DNA from: an uncultured Clostridia bacterium
Lineage (GTDB): Bacteria; Bacillota; Clostridia; Christensenellales; Borkfalkiaceae
Assembly: GCA_944368775.1 (NCBI GenBank)
Contig: CALVXB010000009.1
Coordinates: 1 to 64,000, forward strand
Reading direction: 5' to 3'
Length of the DNA stretch: 64,000 nucleotides
Below are positions 33,441 through 42,600 of the stretch, piece by piece; within the stretch, counting starts at the first letter, position 1; each line of letters begins with the position of its first letter. A model generated the notes under the pieces. That model ran no database searches. It saw only the letters and a program-made list of their open reading frames with translations, and was not told the origin of the DNA. Position numbers and translations under genes: made by a program.

Positions 33441-34760
33441 TTATCCTTCGCTGATCTCGCCCTGCAGCGAGATGCCGGACGCATCGGTCACGCGCATCTG
33501 CACGAACTGACCGATGCGGTCGCGCCCGCTCGCAAAATATCCCATGCGGCCATACTCGTCGCGGCCGAGGTACAGCCCCTTTTTTGCGTCGTAGTCCTCG
33601 CAGAGGATCTCGATGGTCTTGCCGCGGTATGCCTGCGACTTTTCGCGCGTCTGCGCGTTGACCAGCTCGACGAGGCGCATGATGCGCTCTTTTTGCACCT
33701 CTTCGGGGATCTGCCCCTCCATGTCCGCCGCGACCGTGCCGCTGCGCCGCGAATAGACGAAGGTGAACGCCGCCGAAAAATCCGCCGCGCGCACGAGGTC
33801 GAGCGTCGCGCGGAAATCTTCCTCCGTCTCGGTCGGGAAGCCGACCATAATATCCGTCGAGAGCTGGCAGTCGGGAATGATGCGGCGGAGCATCTCCACC
33901 TTTTCAAGATACTCCTTCGCCGTGTACTTGCGGTTCATCAGCCGCAGGATGCGGTCGGAGCCCGCCTGCACGGGCAGGTGCACGAAGCGGCAGAGCTGCG
34001 GGTTGTCGGCGATGGTGCGGACGAGCTCCTCGCCGAAGTCCTTCGGGTTGCTCGTCATAAAGCGCAGGCGAAACTTTTCGTCGCGCGCGCAGATCTTGCG
34101 CAGCAGCTGCGGAAAGGACACCTCGCCGCAATCGTTGCCATACGAGTTGACGTTCTGCCCCAGCAGCGTGATCTCCTTGTAGCCGGCATCGAGCAGGCCG
34201 TTCACCTCGGCGACGACCGCGCTCGCCGCGCGCGAGCGCTCGCGCCCGCGCACGTACGGCACGATGCAGTACGAGCAGAAATTGTTGCATCCATACATGA
34301 TGTTGACCCAGGCGTTGGGGTAGCTGGTGCGGAAGGAGATGTCCTCTTCGCGCACCTCGCCTTCTTTCTCCCACACGTCGACGACCGCCTTTTTGCGCCC
34401 GAGCTTGCGATCGAGCAGCGCGCCGAATTCCTCCAAATTGTGTGTGCCGAACACGATGTCGACGAAGGGAAACTTTTTGCGCAGCTTTTCCGCCGCGCCC
34501 GCCTGCTGCGTCATGCAGCCGCCGACCGCGATGAGCATGCCCGGGTGCGCCTTTTTGACCTTTTTGAGCGCGCCAATGTTGCCGTAGGCGTGATTTTCTG
34601 CATTCTCGCGGATGCAGCAGGTGTTAAAAACGACGATGTCGGCCTCCTCTTCGGGCGCGGCCTCGGCATAGCCGCGCGCGTGCAGGATGCCCGCGAGCTT
34701 TTCCGATTCGTGTACGTTCATCTGGCAGCCGTACGTGACGATGCGATATTTCTTTTCCAT
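33441..34760 (-). CDS. miaB: tRNA-2-methylthio-N6-dimethylallyladenosine synthase
   Basis: Radical-SAM methylthiotransferase acting on i6A37 made by MiaA. 439 residues. N-terminal MTTase domain starts TYGCQMNVHESEKLAG with Cys residues for the auxiliary 4Fe-4S cluster; the radical-SAM triad is CNNFCSYCIVPYVRG (about 155-169); a TRAM domain ends the protein. First gene of the repair/modification operon, with AAAGG upstream of the ATG and a near-consensus promoter. Pairing with mutS-mutL is typical of Firmicutes. Confidence 0.96.
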   Translation of the reverse strand: MEKKYRIVTYGCQMNVHESEKLAGILHARGYAEAAPEEEADIVVFNTCCIRENAENHAYGNIGALKKVKKAHPGMLIAVGGCMTQQAGAAEKLRKKFPFVDIVFGTHNLEEFGALLDRKLGRKKAVVDVWEKEGEVREEDISFRTSYPNAWVNIMYGCNNFCSYCIVPYVRGRERSRAASAVVAEVNGLLDAGYKEITLLGQNVNSYGNDCGEVSFPQLLRKICARDEKFRLRFMTSNPKDFGEELVRTIADNPQLCRFVHLPVQAGSDRILRLMNRKYTAKEYLEKVEMLRRIIPDCQLSTDIMVGFPTETEEDFRATLDLVRAADFSAAFTFVYSRRSGTVAADMEGQIPEEVQKERIMRLVELVNAQTREKSQAYRGKTIEILCEDYDAKKGLYLGRDEYGRMGYFASGRDRIGQFVQMRVTDASGISLQGEISEG

Positions 34761-34792
34761 GCAATACCTTTACTTGTGGTTGTTCGCCCTCT

Positions 34793-34821
34793 ATTATACA
34801 ATTTTCAGCGTTTTTTTTCAA
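34793..34821 (-). promoter_or_regulatory. promoter of the miaB-mutSL-miaA-ynbB operon
   Basis: Minus strand: -35 TTGAAA (34821-34816), 17-bp spacer, -10 TATAAT (34798-34793). Leader of about 25 nt. The divergent promoter for the penicillin-binding gene in this 120-bp gap is unclear. Confidence 0.8.
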
Positions 34822-34881
34822 GTAATTGAACTTTATTGCCCATGAAATAATTCCCGCAAAACGCCGAATACTATACGAAGG

Positions 34882-37110
34882 ATGAAACTTTTACGAAACC
34901 TCGCCGCGCTTTCGGCCGCGCTGCTGCTCGCCGCCGCCTGCGCGGGCATCGCCTACTACATCGCCGTCACGGGCGGCACCCGCCTGCAGACGGAACTTTT
35001 GCAGACCGCCGCCGAAACGGCCGCCGTCGTCGACGGCGCGGGCAAGCCGATCGCCGACATCTCCCTGAAAGACGCCGGCCGCAGCGTCGACAGCGCCGAC
35101 CTGCCCTCGCACGTGCGGCAGGCCTTCCTCACCGCCGAAGACAGAAACTTTTACCGCCACCGCGGTTTGGATGTGAAGGGCATGGCGCGCGCCCTGCTCG
35201 CCAACCTGCGCGCGCGCTCCTTTCGCCAGGGCGCCTCGACCATCAGCCAACAGCTGGTCAAAAATACCCACCTGTCGGGGGACAAAACCATCCGCCGCAA
35301 GCTGCGCGAGATCAAGCTGGCGCTGCAGCTCGAACGGCAGTTCACGAAGGACGAGATCCTCACCATGTACCTGAACACCATCTACTTCGGGCACGCCTGC
35401 TACGGCATCGAGAGCGCCTCCGCATTTTACTTCGGCAAGGACGCGAAGGCGCTCTCGCCCGCCGAGGGGGCGATGCTCGCCGCCGTCATCCGCTCGCCCA
35501 ACCGCTATTCCCCCTTCGTCTCCCCCGAAAAGTGCAAAGCCGTGCGCGACGGCGTGCTCGCGCAGATGCAAGGACTCGGCTATCTGTCCGCAGACGCCTG
35601 CCGCGAAGCGATCGCACAGCCGCTGCCGCAGACAAAGCACGCGCCGGGCGGGGCGGAGAGCTATCTCGACGCCGTTTTAGAAGAATTGGAGACGCTGCCC
35701 GACTTTTCCCCCTATTCCAAGCGCGGCGGGTACACGATCTGCACGTATATGGACGCCGAATTGCAGCGCTATTGCGAGCAGCTCAAAACGGATGCAGACC
35801 GCTCGGGCAAGAGTTTGCTCATCCTCGACAACGATACGCGCGGCGTGCTCGCCTGGCACGCGACGGAGGGGAATTTGCGCCGCCAGCCCGGCTCGCTGCT
35901 CAAACCGCTCGCCGTCTACGCCCCCGCCATCGAGGAAAATATCCTCTCCCCCTGCACGCCCGTGCTCGACGAGAAGGCGGACTTCGGCGGCTATGCCCCC
36001 TCCAACTACGGCGGCGACTACGCGGGCTGGGTCTCGGCGCGGCGGGCGCTCTCCGAAAGCCGCAACGTGCCCGCCGTGCGCATCCTCAACGAGCTGGGCG
36101 TCGAGCGCAGCGAGCGGGCGCTGCGGCGGCTGGGGCTCACCCTGCAAGAGGGCGACCGCAACTTGTCCCTCGCCCTCGGCGGGATGACGCGCGGCTATAC
36201 CCTGCCCGAACTTGCGGGCGCATACGCCGCGCTCGCCTGCGGCGGACAATACGCGCCGGCCTCGTTCATCCGCAAGGTGCTCGACGCGGACGGGCGCACC
36301 GTCTACGAGCGGCGCTGCGCACCGCAGCGCGCGCTCTCCGAAAATACCGCCTTTTTGCTCAACGATATGCTGCAGACGGCCGCGCAAAGCGGCACGGCGA
36401 AAAAGCTATCCGCCCTACCCTTTGCGATGTGCGGCAAGACGGGCACCTGCGGCAACGAGCGGGGCAACACGGACGCCTGGGCGGTCGCATACACCCGCGA
36501 CAAGCTGTTCGGCGTGTGGATGGGAAACGCCGACAATACCCGTACCGACATCACGGGCGGCGGGCTGCCCTGCCACTACGCGATGCTGCTCGCACGCAAG
36601 GCATACGCCACAGCTGCGCCGCGGCCGTTTGCTCCCTGCCCGAGCGTCGTGCGCTGCCGCTTGGACCGCGCGTCATATGAAGAAGATCACGTCTTGCGCG
36701 CCGCCGCGCCCAAACAGCCGCAGCGCTATACCTTTACCGACCTGTTCCGCGCAGAAAATTATCCGCACGAGATGAGCCCGCTCTTCGCAAAGCCGCGGGC
36801 CAACGCCACGCTCACGCGGCAAAACAACGCCATTTGCATCGATCTATGTCACGCAGAGTACTATGATTATCGCATAAAAAAGCGTTTTGCTGGCAAAGAA
36901 GAGGTCGTATTCGACGGACATTGCGGCGGCCGATTCGTCGACGAAAATGCCGCACAGGGGCGGCCGTGCACCTACACCGTGACGCCCTACTATCGCAGCG
37001 ACGACGGAGAATACGTCTACGGCGAAGAGGAGACGCTCCCCTCCGTCTGCCTGCGCAAGCCTGCACGCCCGCCCCGCCGCTGGTGGGAGCGCGCGCTGCG
37101 CCTCGGCTGA
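34882..37110 (+). CDS. class A penicillin-binding protein (transglycosylase/transpeptidase)
   Basis: Bifunctional peptidoglycan synthase, 742 residues. One N-terminal membrane helix (about 7-30) precedes the GT51 domain with TAEDRNFYRHRG (catalytic Glu), RQGASTISQQLVKN and KLREIKLALQLER. The transpeptidase domain has PGSLLK (Ser about 336), SESRN and CGKTGT (about 517). The C-terminal 130 residues resemble a fibronectin-III/OB-like extracellular domain and contain dispersed repeat 6 (residues LCHAEYYDY). The ATG directly follows GAAGG with almost no spacing, so initiation is atypical; no good promoter was identified. Monocistronic, ending at a shared terminator. Confidence 0.93.
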   Translation: MKLLRNLAALSAALLLAAACAGIAYYIAVTGGTRLQTELLQTAAETAAVVDGAGKPIADISLKDAGRSVDSADLPSHVRQAFLTAEDRNFYRHRGLDVKGMARALLANLRARSFRQGASTISQQLVKNTHLSGDKTIRRKLREIKLALQLERQFTKDEILTMYLNTIYFGHACYGIESASAFYFGKDAKALSPAEGAMLAAVIRSPNRYSPFVSPEKCKAVRDGVLAQMQGLGYLSADACREAIAQPLPQTKHAPGGAESYLDAVLEELETLPDFSPYSKRGGYTICTYMDAELQRYCEQLKTDADRSGKSLLILDNDTRGVLAWHATEGNLRRQPGSLLKPLAVYAPAIEENILSPCTPVLDEKADFGGYAPSNYGGDYAGWVSARRALSESRNVPAVRILNELGVERSERALRRLGLTLQEGDRNLSLALGGMTRGYTLPELAGAYAALACGGQYAPASFIRKVLDADGRTVYERRCAPQRALSENTAFLLNDMLQTAAQSGTAKKLSALPFAMCGKTGTCGNERGNTDAWAVAYTRDKLFGVWMGNADNTRTDITGGGLPCHYAMLLARKAYATAAPRPFAPCPSVVRCRLDRASYEEDHVLRAAAPKQPQRYTFTDLFRAENYPHEMSPLFAKPRANATLTRQNNAICIDLCHAEYYDYRIKKRFAGKEEVVFDGHCGGRFVDENAAQGRPCTYTVTPYYRSDDGEYVYGEEETLPSVCLRKPARPPRRWWERALRLG
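36845..36865 (+). repeat. dispersed palindromic repeat, copy 6 (inside the PBP gene)
   Basis: TATGTCACG followed by CAGAGTACTATG: one T-to-G change from the core turns an in-frame TAG into GAG. The CAAA tail is missing. The gene runs along the plus strand, so the repeat is read in the opposite orientation to copies 4, 5 and 7. Confidence 0.85.
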
Positions 37111-37150
37111 TCGACGGCGCTGCACACATGGCAAGCGCTTCAAACTATAT

Positions 37151-37184
37151 ACGAAAAAAGGAAGGCCGAAGCCTTCCTTTTGCC
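37151..37184. terminator. bidirectional terminator between the PBP gene and thiI
   Basis: Perfect 10-bp stem AAAGGAAGGC / GCCTTCCTTT with CGAA loop. Plus side continues TGCCTTTG; minus side has six T residues. Confidence 0.85.
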
Positions 37185-37204
37185 TTTGATGATCGTCGCC
37201 GCGT

Positions 37205-38368
37205 TCAGCGGATGGATACCGTCTCGAGCGAGGCGTACGCCTCTTCGAGCAGCGCGTCGATATCGAGGTGCGACTCCGCCAGCTCGACCTTGCGCAAGTC
37301 GGGGCGGATGAGCGGGTGCTTGGGCAAAAAGACGGTGCAGCAGTCCTCGTACGGGAGGATGGAGGTCTCGAAGGTGCCGATCTCTCTCGCGCGCGCGACG
37401 ATCTCCGTCTTGTCGAACCCGACGAGCGGGCGCAGGACGGGCATAGTGCGGACGACCGCGTTGGAGGAGGTCATCCCCTCGATGGTCTGGCTTGCGACCT
37501 GGCCGAGGCTCTCGCCCGTGATGATGCACTGCGCGCCGCACGCCTCCGCCTGATGTTCGGCGATGCGCATCATAAAGCGGCGCAGGAGAGTGACCATCAT
37601 CTCCTCCGGGCAATGCTTGTGGATGGCTTCCTGAATGTGCGTGACCCGCACGACGTACAGCTCAAGCCCGCCCGTGTAGCGGGCGAGGATACGCGCGAGA
37701 TCTTCTACCTTCTCCCGCGCCTGCATATTGGTGTAGGGATAGCTGTGGAAGTGCAGCCCGGAGATGGTCATGCCGCGCTTGGCGATCATGTGCCCGGCGA
37801 CGGGGCTGTCGATGCCGCCCGAAAGGAGCAACAGCCCCTTGCCCGACGTGCCGACGGGCATGCCGCCCGCGCCCTTGACGAGGTCGCAGAATACGAGCGC
37901 CTCGCCGTCCTCGCGGATGTCGATGTTGACGGTATTCTGCGGGGCGTGCACGTCGACGCGCAGCTGCGGGCGCTCGGCAAGCAGCCTGCCGCCGACTTCG
38001 GCGTTGAGCTGCATGGAGTGCAGCGGAAAGTGCTTGTCGGCGCGGTTAGACTGCACCTTGAAGGTGCCGCTCTGCGGCGCGACGGCGAGCACGGCGTCCC
38101 AGATGGCGCCCATCTCGGCGGGAACCTTGTACCCGACGCTGAGCGTGTGCGTGCCGAACACGCGGCGCAGCCGCTCGACGATCTCGTCCGTGCGCGATTC
38201 GTCGAAGTTTTCCACGAGGTAACGCCCGCTCGGGCGGCGGATCTCGTGGCGGATGCCGTGGAGCGCCTTTTCCATATTGTTCATGAACACGCGCTCGAAG
38301 TAGCCGCGGTTTTTGCCCTTGAGATGGATCTCGCAATAGCGGACGATGACGACTTTATTCTTTTCCAT
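37205..38368 (-). CDS. thiI: tRNA uracil 4-sulfurtransferase ThiI
   Basis: Makes 4-thiouridine at position 8 of tRNA (387 residues). Ferredoxin-like/THUMP domain (about 1-165) precedes the PP-loop ATP pyrophosphatase SGGIDSPVAGHMIAKRG (about 182-198). As in Bacillus there is no C-terminal rhodanese domain, so sulfur must come directly from the cysteine desulfurase encoded just upstream, 5 bp away. Start at 38368 has GAGGT; a longer open frame to 38437 overlaps the desulfurase and is not used. Confidence 0.95.
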   Translation of the reverse strand: MEKNKVVIVRYCEIHLKGKNRGYFERVFMNNMEKALHGIRHEIRRPSGRYLVENFDESRTDEIVERLRRVFGTHTLSVGYKVPAEMGAIWDAVLAVAPQSGTFKVQSNRADKHFPLHSMQLNAEVGGRLLAERPQLRVDVHAPQNTVNIDIREDGEALVFCDLVKGAGGMPVGTSGKGLLLLSGGIDSPVAGHMIAKRGMTISGLHFHSYPYTNMQAREKVEDLARILARYTGGLELYVVRVTHIQEAIHKHCPEEMMVTLLRRFMMRIAEHQAEACGAQCIITGESLGQVASQTIEGMTSSNAVVRTMPVLRPLVGFDKTEIVARAREIGTFETSILPYEDCCTVFLPKHPLIRPDLRKVELAESHLDIDALLEEAYASLETVSIR

Positions 38369-38373
38369 GTCTG

Positions 38374-39495
38374 TTACCTCATTCTCTCGCGCAGCTCGCG
38401 CGCGCAGCGGGTGACGACTGCGGCCGCCTCGCGGCACTCCTCCTCCGTCGTCGCCTTGGACAGCGAGAGACGCAGCACGCCGTCCGCCGTCGCCTCATCC
38501 GCGCCGCACGCCAAAATGACGCGGCTGTATCTGTTTTTTGAAGAGCAAGCAGAGCCCGTGCCGACGAGCACGCCGTTGTCGTCGAGCATGTGCAGCAGCA
38601 CTTCGCCGCGCAACCCGCGCGCCGAGACGCTCAAAATATACGGCGAACCGTCCTCCGGCGAGAGCACGGCGAACAGGTCTTTGTCAAGCCCCTCTTCCAA
38701 AATGCGGCGGCAGCGGGACGCGCGCGCAAAGTCTTCGGAAAGGGCAGCAAATTTGCGCTTTGCAGCCTCTTCAAACTGAAAGATGCCGAAGGTGTTCTCG
38801 GTGCCGCTGCGCAGGCCGCCTTCTTGCCCGCCGCCGAAGATGAGTGGGTGCAGCGGCGCGCCCTTGCGGTAAAAGAGCCCGCCCACCCCGCGCACGCCGC
38901 CGATCTTGTGCGCGCTGACCGCGTAAAAGTCGATGTCGGCGGTGAGGCGGAAGGGAATTTTGCCGAACGCCTGCACGCCGTCGCTGTGGAAGAGCGCGCG
39001 CGGCGACTTTTTTTTGACGGCGGCGGCGATGGCCGCGACGTCATTGACGGCGCCCGTCTCGTTATTGACGTGGATGACGGAGACGAGCGAAGTCTGCCCG
39101 TCCACCAGCCGCAGGAGATCCTCCGTATCCACCCGGCCGCAGCGGTCGAGCTTGGCAAAGCGCACCTCGACGCCGCGGCGGGAGAGCTCCTCCGCCGCGC
39201 GGTAGACCGCCGCGTGCTCCCCTTCCGTCGTCACGAAATTGCCCCGCCGCGCCCCCGAAAAGATGGCCTGGTTGTCCGCCTCGCTGCCGCAGGAAGTGAA
39301 CACGAGCCCGAACTTGGCCGCGTCAGCGATGTGCGAGAGCAGCGCGCGCCGCGCACCTTCGAGCTTGCGGTGCACCTCGAAGCTGCCGCGGTAGAGTGCG
39401 GAGGGGTTGTAAAATTCTTCGCCGAGGAAGCGCATCGCCGCTTTGACCGCCTCCGCATCGGGGGCGGTCGTCGCGGCATTGTCCAGATAGATCAT
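38374..39495 (-). CDS. cysteine desulfurase (NifS/IscS family)
   Basis: PLP enzyme that takes sulfur from cysteine, 373 residues. It begins MIYLDNAATTAPD; the Schiff-base lysine is in AVSAHKIGGVRGVGGL and the persulfide cysteine in GTGSACSSKNRYS. The single-gene pairing with thiI matches the dedicated NifZ-ThiI system of Bacillus and many Firmicutes, so it most probably serves tRNA thiolation. The 131-bp gap to the carB-dapF stop holds GC-rich hairpins (GCGCC/GGCGC; GGCGCCG/CGGCGCC) but no clear promoter, so co-transcription with the arginine genes is possible. Confidence 0.92.
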   Translation of the reverse strand: MIYLDNAATTAPDAEAVKAAMRFLGEEFYNPSALYRGSFEVHRKLEGARRALLSHIADAAKFGLVFTSCGSEADNQAIFSGARRGNFVTTEGEHAAVYRAAEELSRRGVEVRFAKLDRCGRVDTEDLLRLVDGQTSLVSVIHVNNETGAVNDVAAIAAAVKKKSPRALFHSDGVQAFGKIPFRLTADIDFYAVSAHKIGGVRGVGGLFYRKGAPLHPLIFGGGQEGGLRSGTENTFGIFQFEEAAKRKFAALSEDFARASRCRRILEEGLDKDLFAVLSPEDGSPYILSVSARGLRGEVLLHMLDDNGVLVGTGSACSSKNRYSRVILACGADEATADGVLRLSLSKATTEEECREAAAVVTRCARELRERMR

Positions 39496-39626
39496 AGTGC
39501 CTGTTTCCGAAAAATCGATATCCTTTGCGCGAAAGACGGACGATCGCGCCGATCATCCGCCTCCGCGGCGCCGAAAGCGGCGCCATTGTATGCTGTTTGT
39601 GCGCCGACGGCGCAGAAATTCAAATT

Positions 39627-42600
39627 TTAGAACTCGACGCTGCCCGCATACACCTGGCGGACGCTGCCCGTCAGCGTGACGCGGCCGTCGGAGGCATAGC
39701 GCACGATCAGATCGCCGCCGCGCAGCTTGACGGTGATGTCCTCGTCGTGCTTGCAGTAGCCGTTGAGCACCGCCGCGACGACGCTGGCCGCCGCGCCCGT
39801 GCCGCAGGCGAGCGTCTCGCCGTTGCCGCGCTCCCAGACGCGCATTTTGAGCGTCTTGTCGTTGACGACGCGAACGAACTCGGCGTTCATGCGCTGCGGG
39901 AAGTACTCGGCGTGCTCGAAAAGCGGGCCGACGTTGGGCACGTCGACGGCGTCCACCTTGTCGCAGAAGACGACGCAGTGCGGGTTGCCGACGTTGACGA
40001 GGGTGACCTTGTAGTCCTCCCCGCCCACGTTGATGTCGCGCCCGACGACGGTGTCCCCTTCCAGCGTGGACGGGATGGCCGCGCCGTTTAAGATAGCCTT
40101 GCCCATGTCGACGCTGACCGAGCCGACCTTGCCGCTGAAAGTGTACAGCGTCAGCTCGCGCACGCCGCTGAGCGTCTCGATCGTGATCTTTTTGTCCTTG
40201 ACGAAGCCGTTGTCGAACAGGTACTTGGCGACGCAGCGGATGGAGTTGCCCGCCATCGCGCCCTCGCTGCCGTCCTGGTTGAAGATGCGCATCTTCGCGT
40301 CGGCGACGTCAGACTTTTCGATCAGGACGATGCCGTCGCCGCCGATGCCGTAGTGTCTGTCGACAAAGTTGATGGCGAGCGACTCGGGGCAGGTGATCTT
40401 CCCGTCCATATTGTCGAAGAAGATGTAGTCGTTGCCGCAGCTCTGCATCTTGACGAAGGAGAGCTGCGTCCTGGTCGGCCGCAGGGCGTTGATGTCGACG
40501 AGCTCGGTGTTGTCCTCGGTGAAGCGGCTGGCGATGATGTCTGCCAGCGCGTTCGCCGTATCCAGCGAGGTGAGCGTCGTGATGCCGAGCAAGATCGCGT
40601 GGTGGTGCATGCGGATGTAGTCGTCGATGGAGGCCATATCCGTCTTGCCGGTGTAGACGATGTAATCGATCTTGCCGTCGTCCATCAGGCGCATGATCTC
40701 GTCGCTCTGCGAGAGGCGGTCGACGGTCGTGACGTCGATGTCGAGGGTGCGGATGGTCTCCGCCGTGCCCGCCGTCGCGTACAGGCGCAGGCCGAGGTCA
40801 CTGAACTTTTTCGCCAGCCCCAAAATTTCAAACTTATCCTGGTCGTTGACGGTGAAGTACACGCCCACTTCACGCTGCATGCTGGGGTGGCACAGCTTGA
40901 AGCCTGCCGAAACGAGCCCCTTGAAGAGCGCCTCTTCGATGGTCTTGCCCATGCCGAGCACTTCGCCCGTCGACTTCATTTCAGGACCGAGCTGCGAGTT
41001 GACGTCGTTGAGCTTTTCAAAGGAGAAGACGGGAACTTTGACAGCGACGTAGGGCGACGTCTTGTACAGGCCGGTGCCGTAGCCCAGCTTTTTCAGGCGG
41101 GCGCCCACCATGATCTTGGTGGCGAGCTCTACCATCGGAACGCCCGTCACCTTGGAGATGTACGGGATGGTGCGCGACGCGCGCGGGTTGACCTCGATGA
41201 CGTACAGCTCGTTGTGGAACACGAGGAATTGGATGTTGATCAGACCCTTCGTTTTCAGGGAGAGGGCGAGCTGCGTCGAGCACTCGATGATCTTGTCCAG
41301 CATGATGTCGCTGAGGTTGTACGGCGGGTAGACGGCGATGGAGTCGCCGCTGTGCACGCCCGCGCGCTCAATGTGCTGCATGATGCCCGGGATGAGCACG
41401 TCGGTGCCGTCGCTGATGACGTCCACTTCCAGCTCCTGCCCCATCAGGTACTTGTCGCAGAGGACGGGGTTTTCGATGTGCTGGGCGAGGATGACGTCCA
41501 TATAGCGGGAGATGTCGCTCTCGGTGAAGGCGATGGTCATGTTCTGGCCGCCGATGACGTAGGACGGGCGCAGCAGCACGGGGTAGCCCAGCTTGTCTGC
41601 CGCGGCGAGCGCCTCTTCTTTGGTCATGACGGTCAGGCCCTTCGGGCGGCTGATGCCGAACCGCTCGAGCAGCTCGTCGAAGCGCTCGCGGTCCTCTGCC
41701 ATATCGACGCTGTCCGCCGAGGTGCCGAGGATGCGCACACCCTTCTTATCGAGGTAGTTGCACAGCTTGATGGCCGTCTGGCCGCCGAAGGTGATGACGA
41801 CGCCGTACGGCTTCTCCTTATCGATGACGTTCTGCACGTCTTCGGGGGTGAGCGGCTCGAAGTACAGCCGGTCGGCCGTGTCGAAGTCTGTGGAGACCGT
41901 CTCGGGGTTGTTGTTGATGATGATGACCTCGTACCCGAGCTCCTTCAGCGTCCAGACGCAGTGCACGGACGAATAGTCGAACTCGATGCCCTGGCCGATG
42001 CGGATGGGGCCGGAGCCGATGACGATGATGCGCTTTTTGGTGCTCTCCTTGATGAAGGGAGTCGCCTCGTCGTGCGCGTACTCGTCGTACGTCGAATAGA
42101 AGTACGGCGTCTCGGCGGCGAACTCGGCGGCGCAGGTATCGACCATCTTGTACACCGCCTTGCGGTGGTACGGGATCTTTTGGCCGGAGAGCGCTTCCAG
42201 CTCGCGGTCGGGGTAGCCGAGGCGCTTGCCCTCGTCGTACAGGGCGCGCGTCAGCTTTTCCGAGCGCAGGCGGCGCTCGTACACGACGAGGTTTTTGAGT
42301 TTATTGAGGAACCAGCGGTCAATCTTGGTGATCTCGAAGATCTCGTCGACGGAGATGTCCGCCTTGAGCGCGGCGTACACGGTGAACAGGCGCTCGTCGG
42401 ACAGCTTTTTCAGCTCCTCGCGCAGGTCCTTCCCCTCGTACTTGTCGAGGTTGAGGGAGGAGAGGGAGATCTCGGCGCCGCGCACCGCCTTCATGATCGC
42501 CATCTCGAAGGAGGTGCCGATGGACATGACCTCGCCCGTCGCCTTCATGCGGGTGCCGAGCTCGCGCTTGGCGTACAGGAATTTGTCGAACGGCCACTTG

